Position numbers and translations under genes: made by a program. The notes under the pieces are model-generated. The model worked only from the letters and a program-made list of their open reading frames with translations. It made no database searches and was not told the origin of the DNA. 64,000 nucleotides of DNA from Pseudomonas sp. UBA5706 (lineage in GTDB: Bacteria > Pseudomonadota > Gammaproteobacteria > Pseudomonadales > Pseudomonadaceae): NCBI RefSeq assembly GCF_002419965.1, contig NZ_DIHC01000036.1:309-64308 (forward strand), read 5' to 3'. Below are positions 1 through 8,347 of the stretch, in pieces. Position 1 is the stretch's first letter; every line of letters starts with the position of its first letter.

Positions 1-1
1 G

Positions 2-871
2 CAGAAATACCCGAAACTCTCTGCCGATTTTCGCGGCAAAGTGCTCAATACCGTCGTGCGATCGCTGGACAATATGGTCTTTGTCGAAGGCGGCGAATTC
101 CAGATGGGGGATTTTGGTTGGCCGTACGACGATGACCCCGCCAACATGTGCGACTGGCCATGCGGGGTTGAGCCTGAACGCATGGGTAGAATTAGCATGG
201 ACGGTGATGATGACTTCGTTCATCCCGTTAAGCTGAGCAGCTACTCTCTATCAAAATACCAGACGATGCTGGGAGATTTTGATGTGTTCTTTATTGCTGA
301 AGGCAAACCCTTGTTGAATAAAGAAAATCGCGACCGAGAAGAACTTAAAGAAGTTCTCTTCGCGCCCAACTTGCCTGCGCCAACTAAAAGCTGGCAAGAA
401 GCCAAGGACTACTGCAGTTGGCTGGGGGAGCTCAGTGGCTACGCGGTGGATCTGCCCACAGAAGCCCAATGGGAGTATGCAGCGCGCAATCGGGGTCAAT
501 ATGTGGCGTACCCTACTGATAATGGAAGTTTGAACTATGGCCGCAATTTTGGGGGCCCAGCGCGTAATACAGACCTCACGTTTGCGGTCGATAGTTACGC
601 GCCCAACCCCTTGGGAATTTACAATCTGTCAGGAAATGCGGTGGACTGGGTCAATGACTGGTACGACAAAGATTATTACCGTCATTCACCGGTTGAAAAT
701 CCCACCGGCCCCGAGACAGGTACACATCGGGTGCTTAGAGGCTCTGGGTATGGTGAAGGCCCATTGCTCTCCGCAAGTACCGTAAGGCGGTGGCAAGAAG
801 TGCCGGTCAGAAAACGGCACGTCCCAGGTTATAGCTTCCGCTGTGCCATTCAATCCGACCAGCCACTTTAG
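2..871 (+). CDS. SUMF1/formylglycine-generating-enzyme-like protein, 5' truncated by window edge
   Basis: The frame is open to the left edge with no stop, so the start is probably outside; a GTG at 41 is the first internal start. The fold shows from VFVEGGEFQMG (after the GTG) through LPTEAQWEYAARNRG, SGNAVDWVNDWYD, RVLRGSGY and the terminal SFRCA, the order of the SUMF1/EgtB/PvdO family. Genuine formylglycine-generating enzymes carry a copper-binding cysteine pair just after the RGGSY-like motif; here that stretch (RGSGYGEGPLL) has no cysteine, so sulfatase-type activity is unlikely. It is convergent with the LysM gene, 51 bases away, at the end of a VgrG cluster. I infer a role as partner or accessory protein of that cluster; the function is unknown. 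Confidence 0.75.
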   Translation, partial: QKYPKLSADFRGKVLNTVVRSLDNMVFVEGGEFQMGDFGWPYDDDPANMCDWPCGVEPERMGRISMDGDDDFVHPVKLSSYSLSKYQTMLGDFDVFFIAEGKPLLNKENRDREELKEVLFAPNLPAPTKSWQEAKDYCSWLGELSGYAVDLPTEAQWEYAARNRGQYVAYPTDNGSLNYGRNFGGPARNTDLTFAVDSYAPNPLGIYNLSGNAVDWVNDWYDKDYYRHSPVENPTGPETGTHRVLRGSGYGEGPLLSASTVRRWQEVPVRKRHVPGYSFRCAIQSDQPL

Positions 872-922
872 AGTTAAAACATCGAGGGCACGGTTACCTT
901 GCTCTCATTACTCGCTCCGCGT

Positions 923-3433
923 TTAGACCAACCCCTCAAACCGGCCACTGCGCTGCGCGGCCACCAGCACTCTCTCCTTGCGCCACGCATTGCTGGGTGT
1001 CCAGACCAATCTGAATGAGCTATCGGACGTTTGGTGGACAGCGAGGTTGTCAATATACCGATTGAACTCATCCTGTTCATAACCGCTGAGCACGGCGTTG
1101 ATCCGCTCAAGGCTTTGCATGGCATTGACCTTTCTTGCGTCGATGGAGCAATGCTCCAGTACTTCGATAAATTGCCGCCAGCGACGCACCTCCGAAAGAA
1201 GAATCACCAAGGCCTTCTCTTGCTTTTCATTGAAGTAGCCAACACCCTTGGCGACAACCCCCTCAGTCAGCAGGTAGACCATGGGACCAATGGTTTCAGG
1301 CGGTAGCAGGCTTAGTGGAACGTCCTGGTGCCGAATCCGCATGACTTTATCGTGCTCGTGTGCGTTTAAATAGTCGGCCAGCGCTTGAGCCTCGGCCCTC
1401 GTGGCTTTCCTGGCATCCCACCACGAGCTCAGATCAAAAAAGCTTTCTTCAAATGCTTCACGGACCACTTTTACCGGAGTGGTCGCCACCTGATACAGCC
1501 CTGATGCCATGTAGCTAAAAGCATCTTTTGTCACTCCCAACAGGTGCCTGTAATCCATATCAGCCAAGGCATTACAAAACAGCAAGGTCAGCTTCCCGAC
1601 CTGTTCAAGGTTTACCACCGTGCCGAATCCACCACCGGCGCCAGGGCCCAGTACCAGTGATCCTCTACAGTTAAAAGCCAATCGTCCCTTCGCAATCTCG
1701 ATACCAAACTCACCACTACCACCAATACCTGTAGCTACATTACCCTCAACCTGGATTTCAGCTAGCTTCACCCAGCTGCTGCGGGTATTCGCCTGACCGA
1801 CCACCGGCTCCCCCAAACCTTGCTTATCAGGCTCAACCCATTCAAAAGCGCCACTCAGGGCGCCCCCGGCTTGCGCGCCGGCGAAGGCTTCGCATTTGAC
1901 GCCAATATTGCCACTGGGACCGACTTCCATGGTCGGGGTGCCCAGCAGCGCAGTGGCGCCTGCCGGCATTTCAGAGGGCTTGTATTGCATTTTAACCCCT
2001 GCCTCGCCCTGCGCCTTGGCTCCGCCAAAGCACGACAGCTCCAGCTTGCCGCTCAAGCGGAACACGCCCATCGGGCGAACCACTTCCTTACCCAAAGCAT
2101 TGCGGTAGGCCATGTTGGCGACGCGCCCGCCCTGGTCGGGAAAATGCAACTTCAGAGAAACCGACGCTTCGGACAAAGAGAGCGCCGCGCTACCTTTGAC
2201 GCCCACTTCGATATGGCCTTGCCTAGGGTTCCAGTTATTGACCCCGGCACTGGCACTCGCCGCGAAACGCAACGCGTGCGCTTCGGCGGAGACTGCAAAG
2301 CGTGATGCATCGCTCTGACTTGAGGCCCAGGCCACTTCCTGATGCAGTGTGTTGAGCAGGTTGTCCTGTTGACTGGCCCAGCTACTTATTTTGAGTTCCA
2401 GATTGCCCAGGGGACCGGCCTTGCGAGCTTCGCCGATTGCGCCTTTGATATCCTTGATCAGCTCGGCGGCCAGTTGCCCGTCGAATGGTTTGCCAGCCAT
2501 GATGCGGGTCGGGACGCGGACGTTCCAGGTGGTGGTAGTGCGATAGGGGATCGAGATGTAATGACGCCGGCTCGGGTCGCTAAACAGGTAGATTTCAACC
2601 ACTGTGAAGCCGGTTTTTGTCTGTTTGCCAAGCTGGCTTTCAATGCCAAGCCCCTTGCCATGTTTCAAGTCAGGGGCGGCATTGCTGGCACTGGTTGAAC
2701 TGTCGGCGGATTCGGCTGTTTTTTGGGCTGCCAGTTGGGTGCGCAGCTCGGCGATTTCCTGATCCAGCGCCAGGACTTTCCTTTTCTGCAGCAACTTCCA
2801 GTTGGCTTCGAATTGCGTTGCACCAAAAGCACTGGGCCGGTAATCCTTATACCAGTCACGCGCCTGCTGCAAAGCCGCCATTTGCCCCTGTATATCCTCA
2901 TCGGCGGTCAATGGTGCGACTTTGATTGCCTCAGGCCTGGTGTCACGGACCAGCAAACCGGCGCCTTCAGCTTTGGCCGCCCAGGCCTTTTTGACACAGC
3001 CGGCACACGCGCAAGCGGCGCTGGGATCCTGAGTCTTGTTGCACTGGGTGATAGGCAAGGCGCTCGCCAGATTTTGGTGCAACTCATCCATCAGTGTCTG
3101 AACAGCGCTGATCTCCTGCTTCAATGCCTTGGACTGTTTATCGGTCAGCACGTAAAAATGCGGCTCACCAGGGATATGGGCCACATCGACCAGCTCTTCA
3201 TCACATTCGGATTGCCCCTTCAGCGCGGTGGAAGTAACGCTGTCCCCATGCATCGCTGGCGGCAGCGACGGCTCGGACGCGGCTTCGGGGAGCTTTAACT
3301 GCAAACCGGGCCTGATGTGATTAGGGTCATTGATGATCGGGTTCAGCGCTTGAATCTCAGCCGTTTTTGCCCCATATCGTTGGGCAATTTTGCCCAGCGT
3401 GTCGCCGCTCTTAACGGTGTAGGTGCTATTCAT
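923..3433 (-). CDS. LysM-domain protein, putative VgrG-linked T6SS effector
   Basis: 836 residues, third gene of a vgrG-DUF4123-LysM unit. The N-terminus (about 4-50, YTVKSGDTLGKIAQRYG) is a LysM fold, known to bind peptidoglycan. A cysteine cluster follows (Cys131, 141, 143, 146), then a helical segment (about 190-240). The middle (about 390-640) is rich in Gly, Ala and Ser with alternating polar and apolar residues. The C-terminus (about 670-836) is helical. I recognise no nuclease, lipase, amidase or deaminase motif. The ATG is preceded by AAGGA at about 10 bases. Position after VgrG and an adaptor implies a type VI cargo effector; LysM suggests envelope targeting. Toxic activity is an inference. 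Confidence 0.7.
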   Translation of the reverse strand: MNSTYTVKSGDTLGKIAQRYGAKTAEIQALNPIINDPNHIRPGLQLKLPEAASEPSLPPAMHGDSVTSTALKGQSECDEELVDVAHIPGEPHFYVLTDKQSKALKQEISAVQTLMDELHQNLASALPITQCNKTQDPSAACACAGCVKKAWAAKAEGAGLLVRDTRPEAIKVAPLTADEDIQGQMAALQQARDWYKDYRPSAFGATQFEANWKLLQKRKVLALDQEIAELRTQLAAQKTAESADSSTSASNAAPDLKHGKGLGIESQLGKQTKTGFTVVEIYLFSDPSRRHYISIPYRTTTTWNVRVPTRIMAGKPFDGQLAAELIKDIKGAIGEARKAGPLGNLELKISSWASQQDNLLNTLHQEVAWASSQSDASRFAVSAEAHALRFAASASAGVNNWNPRQGHIEVGVKGSAALSLSEASVSLKLHFPDQGGRVANMAYRNALGKEVVRPMGVFRLSGKLELSCFGGAKAQGEAGVKMQYKPSEMPAGATALLGTPTMEVGPSGNIGVKCEAFAGAQAGGALSGAFEWVEPDKQGLGEPVVGQANTRSSWVKLAEIQVEGNVATGIGGSGEFGIEIAKGRLAFNCRGSLVLGPGAGGGFGTVVNLEQVGKLTLLFCNALADMDYRHLLGVTKDAFSYMASGLYQVATTPVKVVREAFEESFFDLSSWWDARKATRAEAQALADYLNAHEHDKVMRIRHQDVPLSLLPPETIGPMVYLLTEGVVAKGVGYFNEKQEKALVILLSEVRRWRQFIEVLEHCSIDARKVNAMQSLERINAVLSGYEQDEFNRYIDNLAVHQTSDSSFRLVWTPSNAWRKERVLVAAQRSGRFEGLV

Positions 3434-3452
3434 CCATCATCGTCCTTGTTAT

Positions 3453-4286
3453 TCAGAGACGCTCTAGCTCGATAAGCTTGTCGTCAAGGCTCAAGTCATC
3501 ACGGGCCAGTAATTCGGTACCGGGCGAGCAATTCCAGAAGCTTTCGCCCTGCCTCAGTGCCAACCGCAGCCAGCGCTCCTGATCGGCCAGCTGCAGATAT
3601 CCGGCTTGCCGGGCCGCGAGCAGTTGCCGATAGACGAACTCCACTGGTTCAGGCATCGCCAATGCCGCTCGGTAATCCAGAGCAAGCCCTGAGGCCAGCA
3701 CTTTCAAACGATGCTGATCCATCAGGGCTTGGCGCTCTTGGCTGAGGTGCAGCCAGCCGGACTTCTGTATCTCGGCGTTCGGGTCCGGTCGGGGATTAGG
3801 CAGATGACGCCAGCCCAGCTGGTTGCGCCAGGCCAGATCGGTGACTGGCCCCATGAACTGCAGCAGTTCTGGTTCATTGAGGCTCTTCACCAGCGGCTCC
3901 AGCCAGCGCGGCTCGAAAAAACGCATCAGTTGAGCCGGATTTTGATCGGTGCTGACGGTTAGCAGGCTGCGCCAATGCTGGACGGCTCGTTCAAAGGACT
4001 GCTCATCTTGCAGATAAGCAACACAGCCCGCATCGGCCTGTTCGAGTAACGTGCTGGCGTACTGCATCAATGTGTCTGGTGCCGGGCACAGCAACACGAA
4101 AGGCCCTGCAGCTTGCAAACCGACATAGCGGGTACCGTCGAAGAGCGGGGTACACCGTCCGGCGCCATAGCAGATGATCTCCTCGACTCGGACCTGTAGG
4201 TCCGGCTCGAAACTACCGTCCAGAATCACGCACAACACGCCCGCAGCGGCAGGCTCCTGAAAGGGGGAAACGATAGAATTGATCAT
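3453..4286 (-). CDS. DUF4123 domain-containing T6SS effector adaptor
   Basis: 277 residues. The N-terminal half (about 15-140; VLCVILDGSF, LFDGTRY, GPFVLLCPAP) matches the DUF4123 family, also called Tap or TEC, chaperones that load an effector onto the VgrG tip. The C-terminal half is helical and would contact cargo. Its ATG overlaps the vgrG stop in an ATGA, implying translational coupling, and the LysM gene begins 19 bases after its stop. In this family the adaptor serves the gene immediately downstream, so the LysM protein is the expected cargo. Confidence 0.85.
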   Translation of the reverse strand: MINSIVSPFQEPAAAGVLCVILDGSFEPDLQVRVEEIICYGAGRCTPLFDGTRYVGLQAAGPFVLLCPAPDTLMQYASTLLEQADAGCVAYLQDEQSFERAVQHWRSLLTVSTDQNPAQLMRFFEPRWLEPLVKSLNEPELLQFMGPVTDLAWRNQLGWRHLPNPRPDPNAEIQKSGWLHLSQERQALMDQHRLKVLASGLALDYRAALAMPEPVEFVYRQLLAARQAGYLQLADQERWLRLALRQGESFWNCSPGTELLARDDLSLDDKLIELERL

Positions 4287-6334
4287 GCGGCGTTATCCGG
4301 CTGGTGGATCGGACAATGGCCTGACGCGTCGAGTTGGCAGCCCGACACGGGTAGCAGAGCCCCCGCGACCACTTGTTCCCGATACAAAGACACGCCAGGA
4401 AGCGGCAGTGCAGCTGGCGCTGATAGCGCTGCAAGCATGCCGGGCAACACAGGAGCGGCGGCAGTTCCTGCAGCAGGCGCACCGCCAACCTGAATGTCCG
4501 TACTACTGAAAATTCCACCAGGGCCAATCACCAAGTGCTCGCCACCGCCCCTCAACGTGATACTGGCTCCGCCGTGGATAACCACATTGGCCCCTGCCTG
4601 AAGGTGCACTTGGTCGCCCGCCTCGGCGACCAGTGTTCGGCCGACACGGGTGTGACTGCTTTGAGCGACCTGCAGGTAGTCGTTGGATTTGAGGTCTACC
4701 TTGCGGTCGGCGGTGACGGTTCGCTGATCTTCGCCTTCCAGTACCGCAATGCTGTTGCCCTTGATGGTTTCCCGCCGTTCGTTACCTACTTGCAGCCGAC
4801 TGTCGTTCTCGACCTTCTGCTCCATGTCGCGCTGAGCCCGCACGTAGATCACTTCTTGCCCCGCACGATCTTCGATCGACAGTTCGTTGTAGCCCCCGCT
4901 GGCGGGTGAACTGTGGGTACGTAACACGGTTTTGGTCTTGTGCTCGGGCAAGGGATACGGCACTGGCGTGACCTTGTTGGGCACGCACCCGGTAATCAAT
5001 GGGTGATCGGGATTACCCTCCAGGTAGGTCACCACCACTTCCATGCCGATACGCGGAACAGTTACCGCGCCAAAACCATCTCCCGCCCAGCTGGATGACA
5101 CGCGTAACCAGCAACTGCTCTTGTCGCTGCCCAACTCGGCGCGGTCCCAATGGAACTCGACCTTGACCCGCCCGTACTCATCGCAAAAGATTTCCTCCCC
5201 TGCCGGACCGGTGACGCGGGCCGTTTGGCTGACCAATACCGTCTTACGCATGACCAGCGGCGGGCGATAGAACACATCCCACGGGATGGCGCTGAAGGTG
5301 TTGCGGTATCCTTGGGTGAAACCGTCCTGAGGCTCGGCGTTGCTGGGAATCGCCTCCTCCAGCACTTGAGGTTGTTTTCCCGAATGCTTGACGCTAAGTA
5401 GCAGCCACAAATCGTTGCATGACCGGCGCGGGTGATCAGTCAGGTTGAAGAAATGCCCGCTGCGCAACATCGACTGGTCGCTTTGACCCTCAGCCAGCAG
5501 GTAGTCGCGGCGGTGCCGCTCCAAAGCCTGCCGGGCGAGTTGATTGCCGAGCTTTTCATTTTTGATCGCCACCGGGTAGCAGTAGTCTTCAAGTGCAGGA
5601 CTGAACTCGGCGGTATATTTGCTTTCGCGCAACAGGCTTGGCCGATCCAGATCGTAGCCCCGGCGCGTGGTTGTGCTGGTTCGGGTGTTGACCCGCATGG
5701 AGAACCGCCTGACGACTGGGTGATCCGCCACCATTGCCGAGTCTTGCTGGTACGGTGTGTCTCCCAGCGTGGGGAAGTAGGTCTGATCGTCGCTGAATAC
5801 CAGATGGTGGCCATCCGGGCTGTGCTGGTGGTGCCAGGAAATCCCGTCCTCACTGCACAACCGCTGGATGAACTCAAAGTCGCTCTCCCCGTACTGGGTG
5901 CAGTATTCGCGCTCTGGACTGGTACTGACATTAAAGGTAAAGGCGTCGGCCTGGATGCCATGCCCATTGAGGACCTGGGCAATGATTTGCGGCACCGTCA
6001 GGTGCTGGAAAATCCGTTGGTCTTGACTGAACTGCAAATAGTGCAGAGCAGGCACAAGGGTCAAACGATAACGTGTCAGGCGGTTGCCCGCTTCACCCAC
6101 GAATACATCTTCTATACGCCCATGAATACCTTCGCCCGCGAGGCCAAACCGGAGAAAAGCGGGCTGGCTGAGCACACTCTCCAAATCGAGATCCGGGTAT
6201 TCGCTGACCAGTTCAACCACGATCGCATACAAGCTGCTGATGGCTTCGGTACCCTCAAAGGCCAGTACCTTGAAGTCGTTGCGAACAGTAGGGACCAATA
6301 AGGTGAAGTGCGCAGCATTGGCTGGCGCAAACAT
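4283..6334 (-). CDS. vgrG: Type VI secretion system tip protein VgrG
   Basis: 683 residues. The gp27-like part is seen early (FKVLAFEGTEAISSLY, then EYCTQYGESDFEFIQRLCSEDGISWH), followed by the gp5/OB region (GEEIFCDEYGRVKVEFHWD, IGMEVVVTYLEGNPDHPL) and a DUF2345 beta-helix. A tail of about 65 residues rich in Ala, Pro and Leu ends in a CX8CX2H cluster. VgrG forms the spike on the Hcp tube. I chose the ATG at 6334 because AAGGA lies 7 bases upstream; a TTG at 6379 would add 15 residues but lacks a site. No core T6SS genes are in the window, so this is an orphan vgrG module. Confidence 0.93.
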   Translation of the reverse strand: MFAPANAAHFTLLVPTVRNDFKVLAFEGTEAISSLYAIVVELVSEYPDLDLESVLSQPAFLRFGLAGEGIHGRIEDVFVGEAGNRLTRYRLTLVPALHYLQFSQDQRIFQHLTVPQIIAQVLNGHGIQADAFTFNVSTSPEREYCTQYGESDFEFIQRLCSEDGISWHHQHSPDGHHLVFSDDQTYFPTLGDTPYQQDSAMVADHPVVRRFSMRVNTRTSTTTRRGYDLDRPSLLRESKYTAEFSPALEDYCYPVAIKNEKLGNQLARQALERHRRDYLLAEGQSDQSMLRSGHFFNLTDHPRRSCNDLWLLLSVKHSGKQPQVLEEAIPSNAEPQDGFTQGYRNTFSAIPWDVFYRPPLVMRKTVLVSQTARVTGPAGEEIFCDEYGRVKVEFHWDRAELGSDKSSCWLRVSSSWAGDGFGAVTVPRIGMEVVVTYLEGNPDHPLITGCVPNKVTPVPYPLPEHKTKTVLRTHSSPASGGYNELSIEDRAGQEVIYVRAQRDMEQKVENDSRLQVGNERRETIKGNSIAVLEGEDQRTVTADRKVDLKSNDYLQVAQSSHTRVGRTLVAEAGDQVHLQAGANVVIHGGASITLRGGGEHLVIGPGGIFSSTDIQVGGAPAAGTAAAPVLPGMLAALSAPAALPLPGVSLYREQVVAGALLPVSGCQLDASGHCPIHQPDNAA

Positions 6335-6577
6335 AGGCTTATCCTTAAGCGTAGAGTGAAGATAAGTCACAGAACCCAAGCAATGCCTGGCTTGGACGAG
6401 CTCAAATTTTCGAGCAAGCTAACAAAGCGGCAAAAAAAATGATGTAAGAAGCGTCCTGAAATACATCCGGATTTTTCGAAACATTGTTACTTCACAGGAA
6501 AGGAAACGGCGGAGAGAGATGCCCAAGCAGCGGTGAGAAATAAGAATTTCAGATACTTTTTCGGGTGAGCAATCATC

Positions 6578-6997
6578 GTGCTATACCGCCGGCGCCGGGA
6601 GATCGAAGTTGGCTTTCGAGAAATGAGGCAGACGCTGCTCGGTAGCAGCCATACCCTTGGTGGGAAGACGCCCGAAAGGGTCAAGCAGCAGCTCTAAGAA
6701 GTATTGCTCGCTACAACCCGATGCGTCGTTATTAGAGGGTAGAGTGAGCCTCCACTGTCTCGGCGTGTACCCGTGCGAAATGAGCTTTACCGCCTGCACA
6801 TGGGCCACATGAGGGTTTATCAACAGAGTGTCGCTGACCGGCCTGGAAATCTCTCCAAACACTTGGCGCAACCACATGACTCAGCTCCACATTCCGTATG
6901 GCCGCATCGTCGAGAAGCGCAGGAATATCCCCGCTCTGTCACGTTCAAGACCGACAAATATGCCTTCAGAAAGACTAATGCCAGCCAACTGAGCTGA
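6578..6997 (+). mobile_element. Decayed IS4-family transposase remnant
   Basis: Translation from 6578 reads LYRRRREIEVGFREMRQT, the conserved IS4-family Y-(2)-R-(3)-E-(6)-K block with the final Lys replaced by Arg. The frame breaks at a TAA (6695-6697) in place of the usual ELWGV tryptophan, and the following VLLAYN-like segment needs a one-base shift. A second piece at about 6890-6997 ends in EYPRSVTFKTDKY and NASQLS plus stop, resembling IS4 transposase C-termini. The stretch between is degraded. It lies between the T6SS module and conserved sspB. The family call rests on motifs recognised by eye. Confidence 0.65.
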
Positions 6998-7009
6998 CTG
7001 GCATTAGTC
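6973..7009. repeat. 12-bp perfect inverted repeat at the end of the IS4 remnant
   Basis: GACTAATGCCAG (6973-6984) is mirrored by CTGGCATTAGTC (6998-7009) across 13 bases that contain the transposase stop codon. It could be the distal structure of the decayed element or a transcription terminator for sspB on the minus strand, where TTTCT follows the stem. Confidence 0.6.
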
Positions 7010-7041
7010 CCCGTAATCGCCTTTACATTAGAGCGCAGTCA

Positions 7042-7452
7042 TTACTTGACCACTTTCAGACTCGGCCGGCCGCTTGGACGGGGCGGTTCGTCGTCGGGCG
7101 GCAGATCGTCGTCCACCTCCAGATCTTCGTCTTCATCCGCAGCGGGCTCCAGATCAAATACCATCCCCTGGCCGTTCTCACGGGCATAGATACCCATGAT
7201 TGCAGCAATCGGCACGTAGAGGCTGTGCGGAACGCCGCCAAAGCGGCCTTCAAAGCTCACGGCGTCATTGTCCATATGCAGGTGGCGCACGGCGCTTGGC
7301 GAGATGTTAAGGACGATCTGGCCGTCGTTGGCGAAACCTTGGGGGACTTGCACCGCCGGGTATTCGGCGTTGACCAGAATGTGCGGAGTGCAATCGTTAT
7401 CCACGATCCATTCATAAAGAGCGCGGATCAAATAGGGGCGACTGGAGTTCAT
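7042..7452 (-). CDS. sspB: ClpXP protease specificity-enhancing factor SspB
   Basis: 136 residues, usual Pseudomonas length. The folded substrate-binding domain covers about 1-95 (SSRPYLIRALYEWIVDN, HILVNAEYP, then PHSLYVPIAAIMGIYARENG), followed by an acidic linker (about 100-125) and a short C-terminal tail ending in PSLKVVK, the ClpX-binding element. SspB tethers ssrA-tagged and other substrates to ClpXP in the cytoplasm. It follows sspA by 18 bases in one operon. The IS4 remnant starts about 45 bases beyond its stop, so sspB marks the edge of the conserved chromosome. Confidence 0.97.
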   Translation of the reverse strand: MNSSRPYLIRALYEWIVDNDCTPHILVNAEYPAVQVPQGFANDGQIVLNISPSAVRHLHMDNDAVSFEGRFGGVPHSLYVPIAAIMGIYARENGQGMVFDLEPAADEDEDLEVDDDLPPDDEPPRPSGRPSLKVVK

Positions 7453-7470
7453 CGAAGGGTTCCTTAGGCC

Positions 7471-8088
7471 TTAGCGCATGTCGCGTTCGGCAGCAGACAG
7501 ACTTGCCTGGAACGCCTCACGCGCAAACTGGCGCTCCATATAATCAAGCAGCGGCTTGGCAGGCCGCGGCAATTCGATACCCAGAACCGGCAGGCGCCAG
7601 AGTATGGGCAATAGACAGCAGTCGACCAGACTTTGCTCGTCACTGAGGAAAAAAGGCTTTTCCGCGAACAGGGGCGAGACGCCGGTCAGACTTTCGCGCA
7701 ACTCCTTGCGCGCCTGAACGCGAACAGCTTCTTTGCTGCGCGCATCCAGAATCACATCCACCAGAGCGCACCAGTCACGCTGGATCCGGTGGATCAGCAG
7801 GCGACTGTTGGCTCGGGCTACGGGGTACACCGGCAGCAGCGGCGGATGCGGATAACGCTCATCCAGATATTCCATCACCACCGTCGACTCGTACAACGCC
7901 AGATCTCGATCGACCAGCGTAGGTACGCTGCCGTACGGGTTTACCTCGATCAATCTGGCCGGATGACGGCCTTCCACAACATCGATGATCTCGGCGCTGA
8001 CACTTTTCTCGGCGAGCACGATGCGTACGCGATGGGAATAGTGGTCGGCGGGGTCGGAGTAACAGGCCAACCGATTGGTCACGCCCAT
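7471..8088 (-). CDS. sspA: Stringent starvation protein A (glutathione S-transferase fold)
   Basis: 205 residues with an N-terminal thioredoxin-like GST domain (LACYSDPADHYSHRVRIVLAEK, VNPYGSVPTLVDRD) and a helical C-terminal domain. SspA binds RNA polymerase and acts in starvation, stress and virulence gene control; it lacks GST activity in characterised relatives. The ATG follows GAGGAGG at a good distance. It is cotranscribed with sspB. In P. aeruginosa it is preceded by the bc1 genes petABC, but here rpsI is the next gene, 259 bases upstream. Confidence 0.97.
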   Translation of the reverse strand: MGVTNRLACYSDPADHYSHRVRIVLAEKSVSAEIIDVVEGRHPARLIEVNPYGSVPTLVDRDLALYESTVVMEYLDERYPHPPLLPVYPVARANSRLLIHRIQRDWCALVDVILDARSKEAVRVQARKELRESLTGVSPLFAEKPFFLSDEQSLVDCCLLPILWRLPVLGIELPRPAKPLLDYMERQFAREAFQASLSAAERDMR

Positions 8089-8124
8089 GGCGGTCCTCCT
8101 CGCTTGTTAAAATTTCGAAAGCAC

Positions 8125-8150
8125 AAAAAACGAACGCGCCCTGGAGGCGC
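8125..8150 (-). terminator. Hairpin with T-tract just upstream of sspA
   Basis: Read on the minus strand, GGCGC and GCGCC arms (8136-8150, 5-base loop) are followed by a T6 tract (8125-8130). It lies only about 36 bases before the sspA start, so it could be a terminator or leader attenuator, or a leftover from a deleted upstream gene. The stem is short and the T-tract is 5 bases off it. Confidence 0.4.
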
Positions 8151-8294
8151 ATCCGCCATCCACAAACAGCGGGTGTTCGCCGGGGGCGACAAGATAGCTC
8201 ATTTACGCGATGCAGATTCTGCAATCTTTCGCTTCGCAGGCTGTACCGCCCCGCTCCGCTTGCACCGGGTTCGTCGCTTCTCAACAGACGCCCA

Positions 8295-8329
8295 TAAAAA
8301 AACGCCCAGTTCCATGGAAACTGGGCGTT
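8295..8329 (-). terminator. Rho-independent terminator of rplM-rpsI
   Basis: AACGCCCAGTT (8301-8311) pairs with AACTGGGCGTT (8319-8329), and on the minus strand a T7 tract follows. It begins about 18 bases after the rpsI stop. Confidence 0.85.
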
Positions 8330-8347
8330 CTTTTGAACGAAAGCGAA

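Noticed and set aside
6335..6379. TTG start extending VgrG by 15 residues
   Set aside because: No ribosome site precedes it, whereas AAGGA lies 7 bases before the ATG at 6334.
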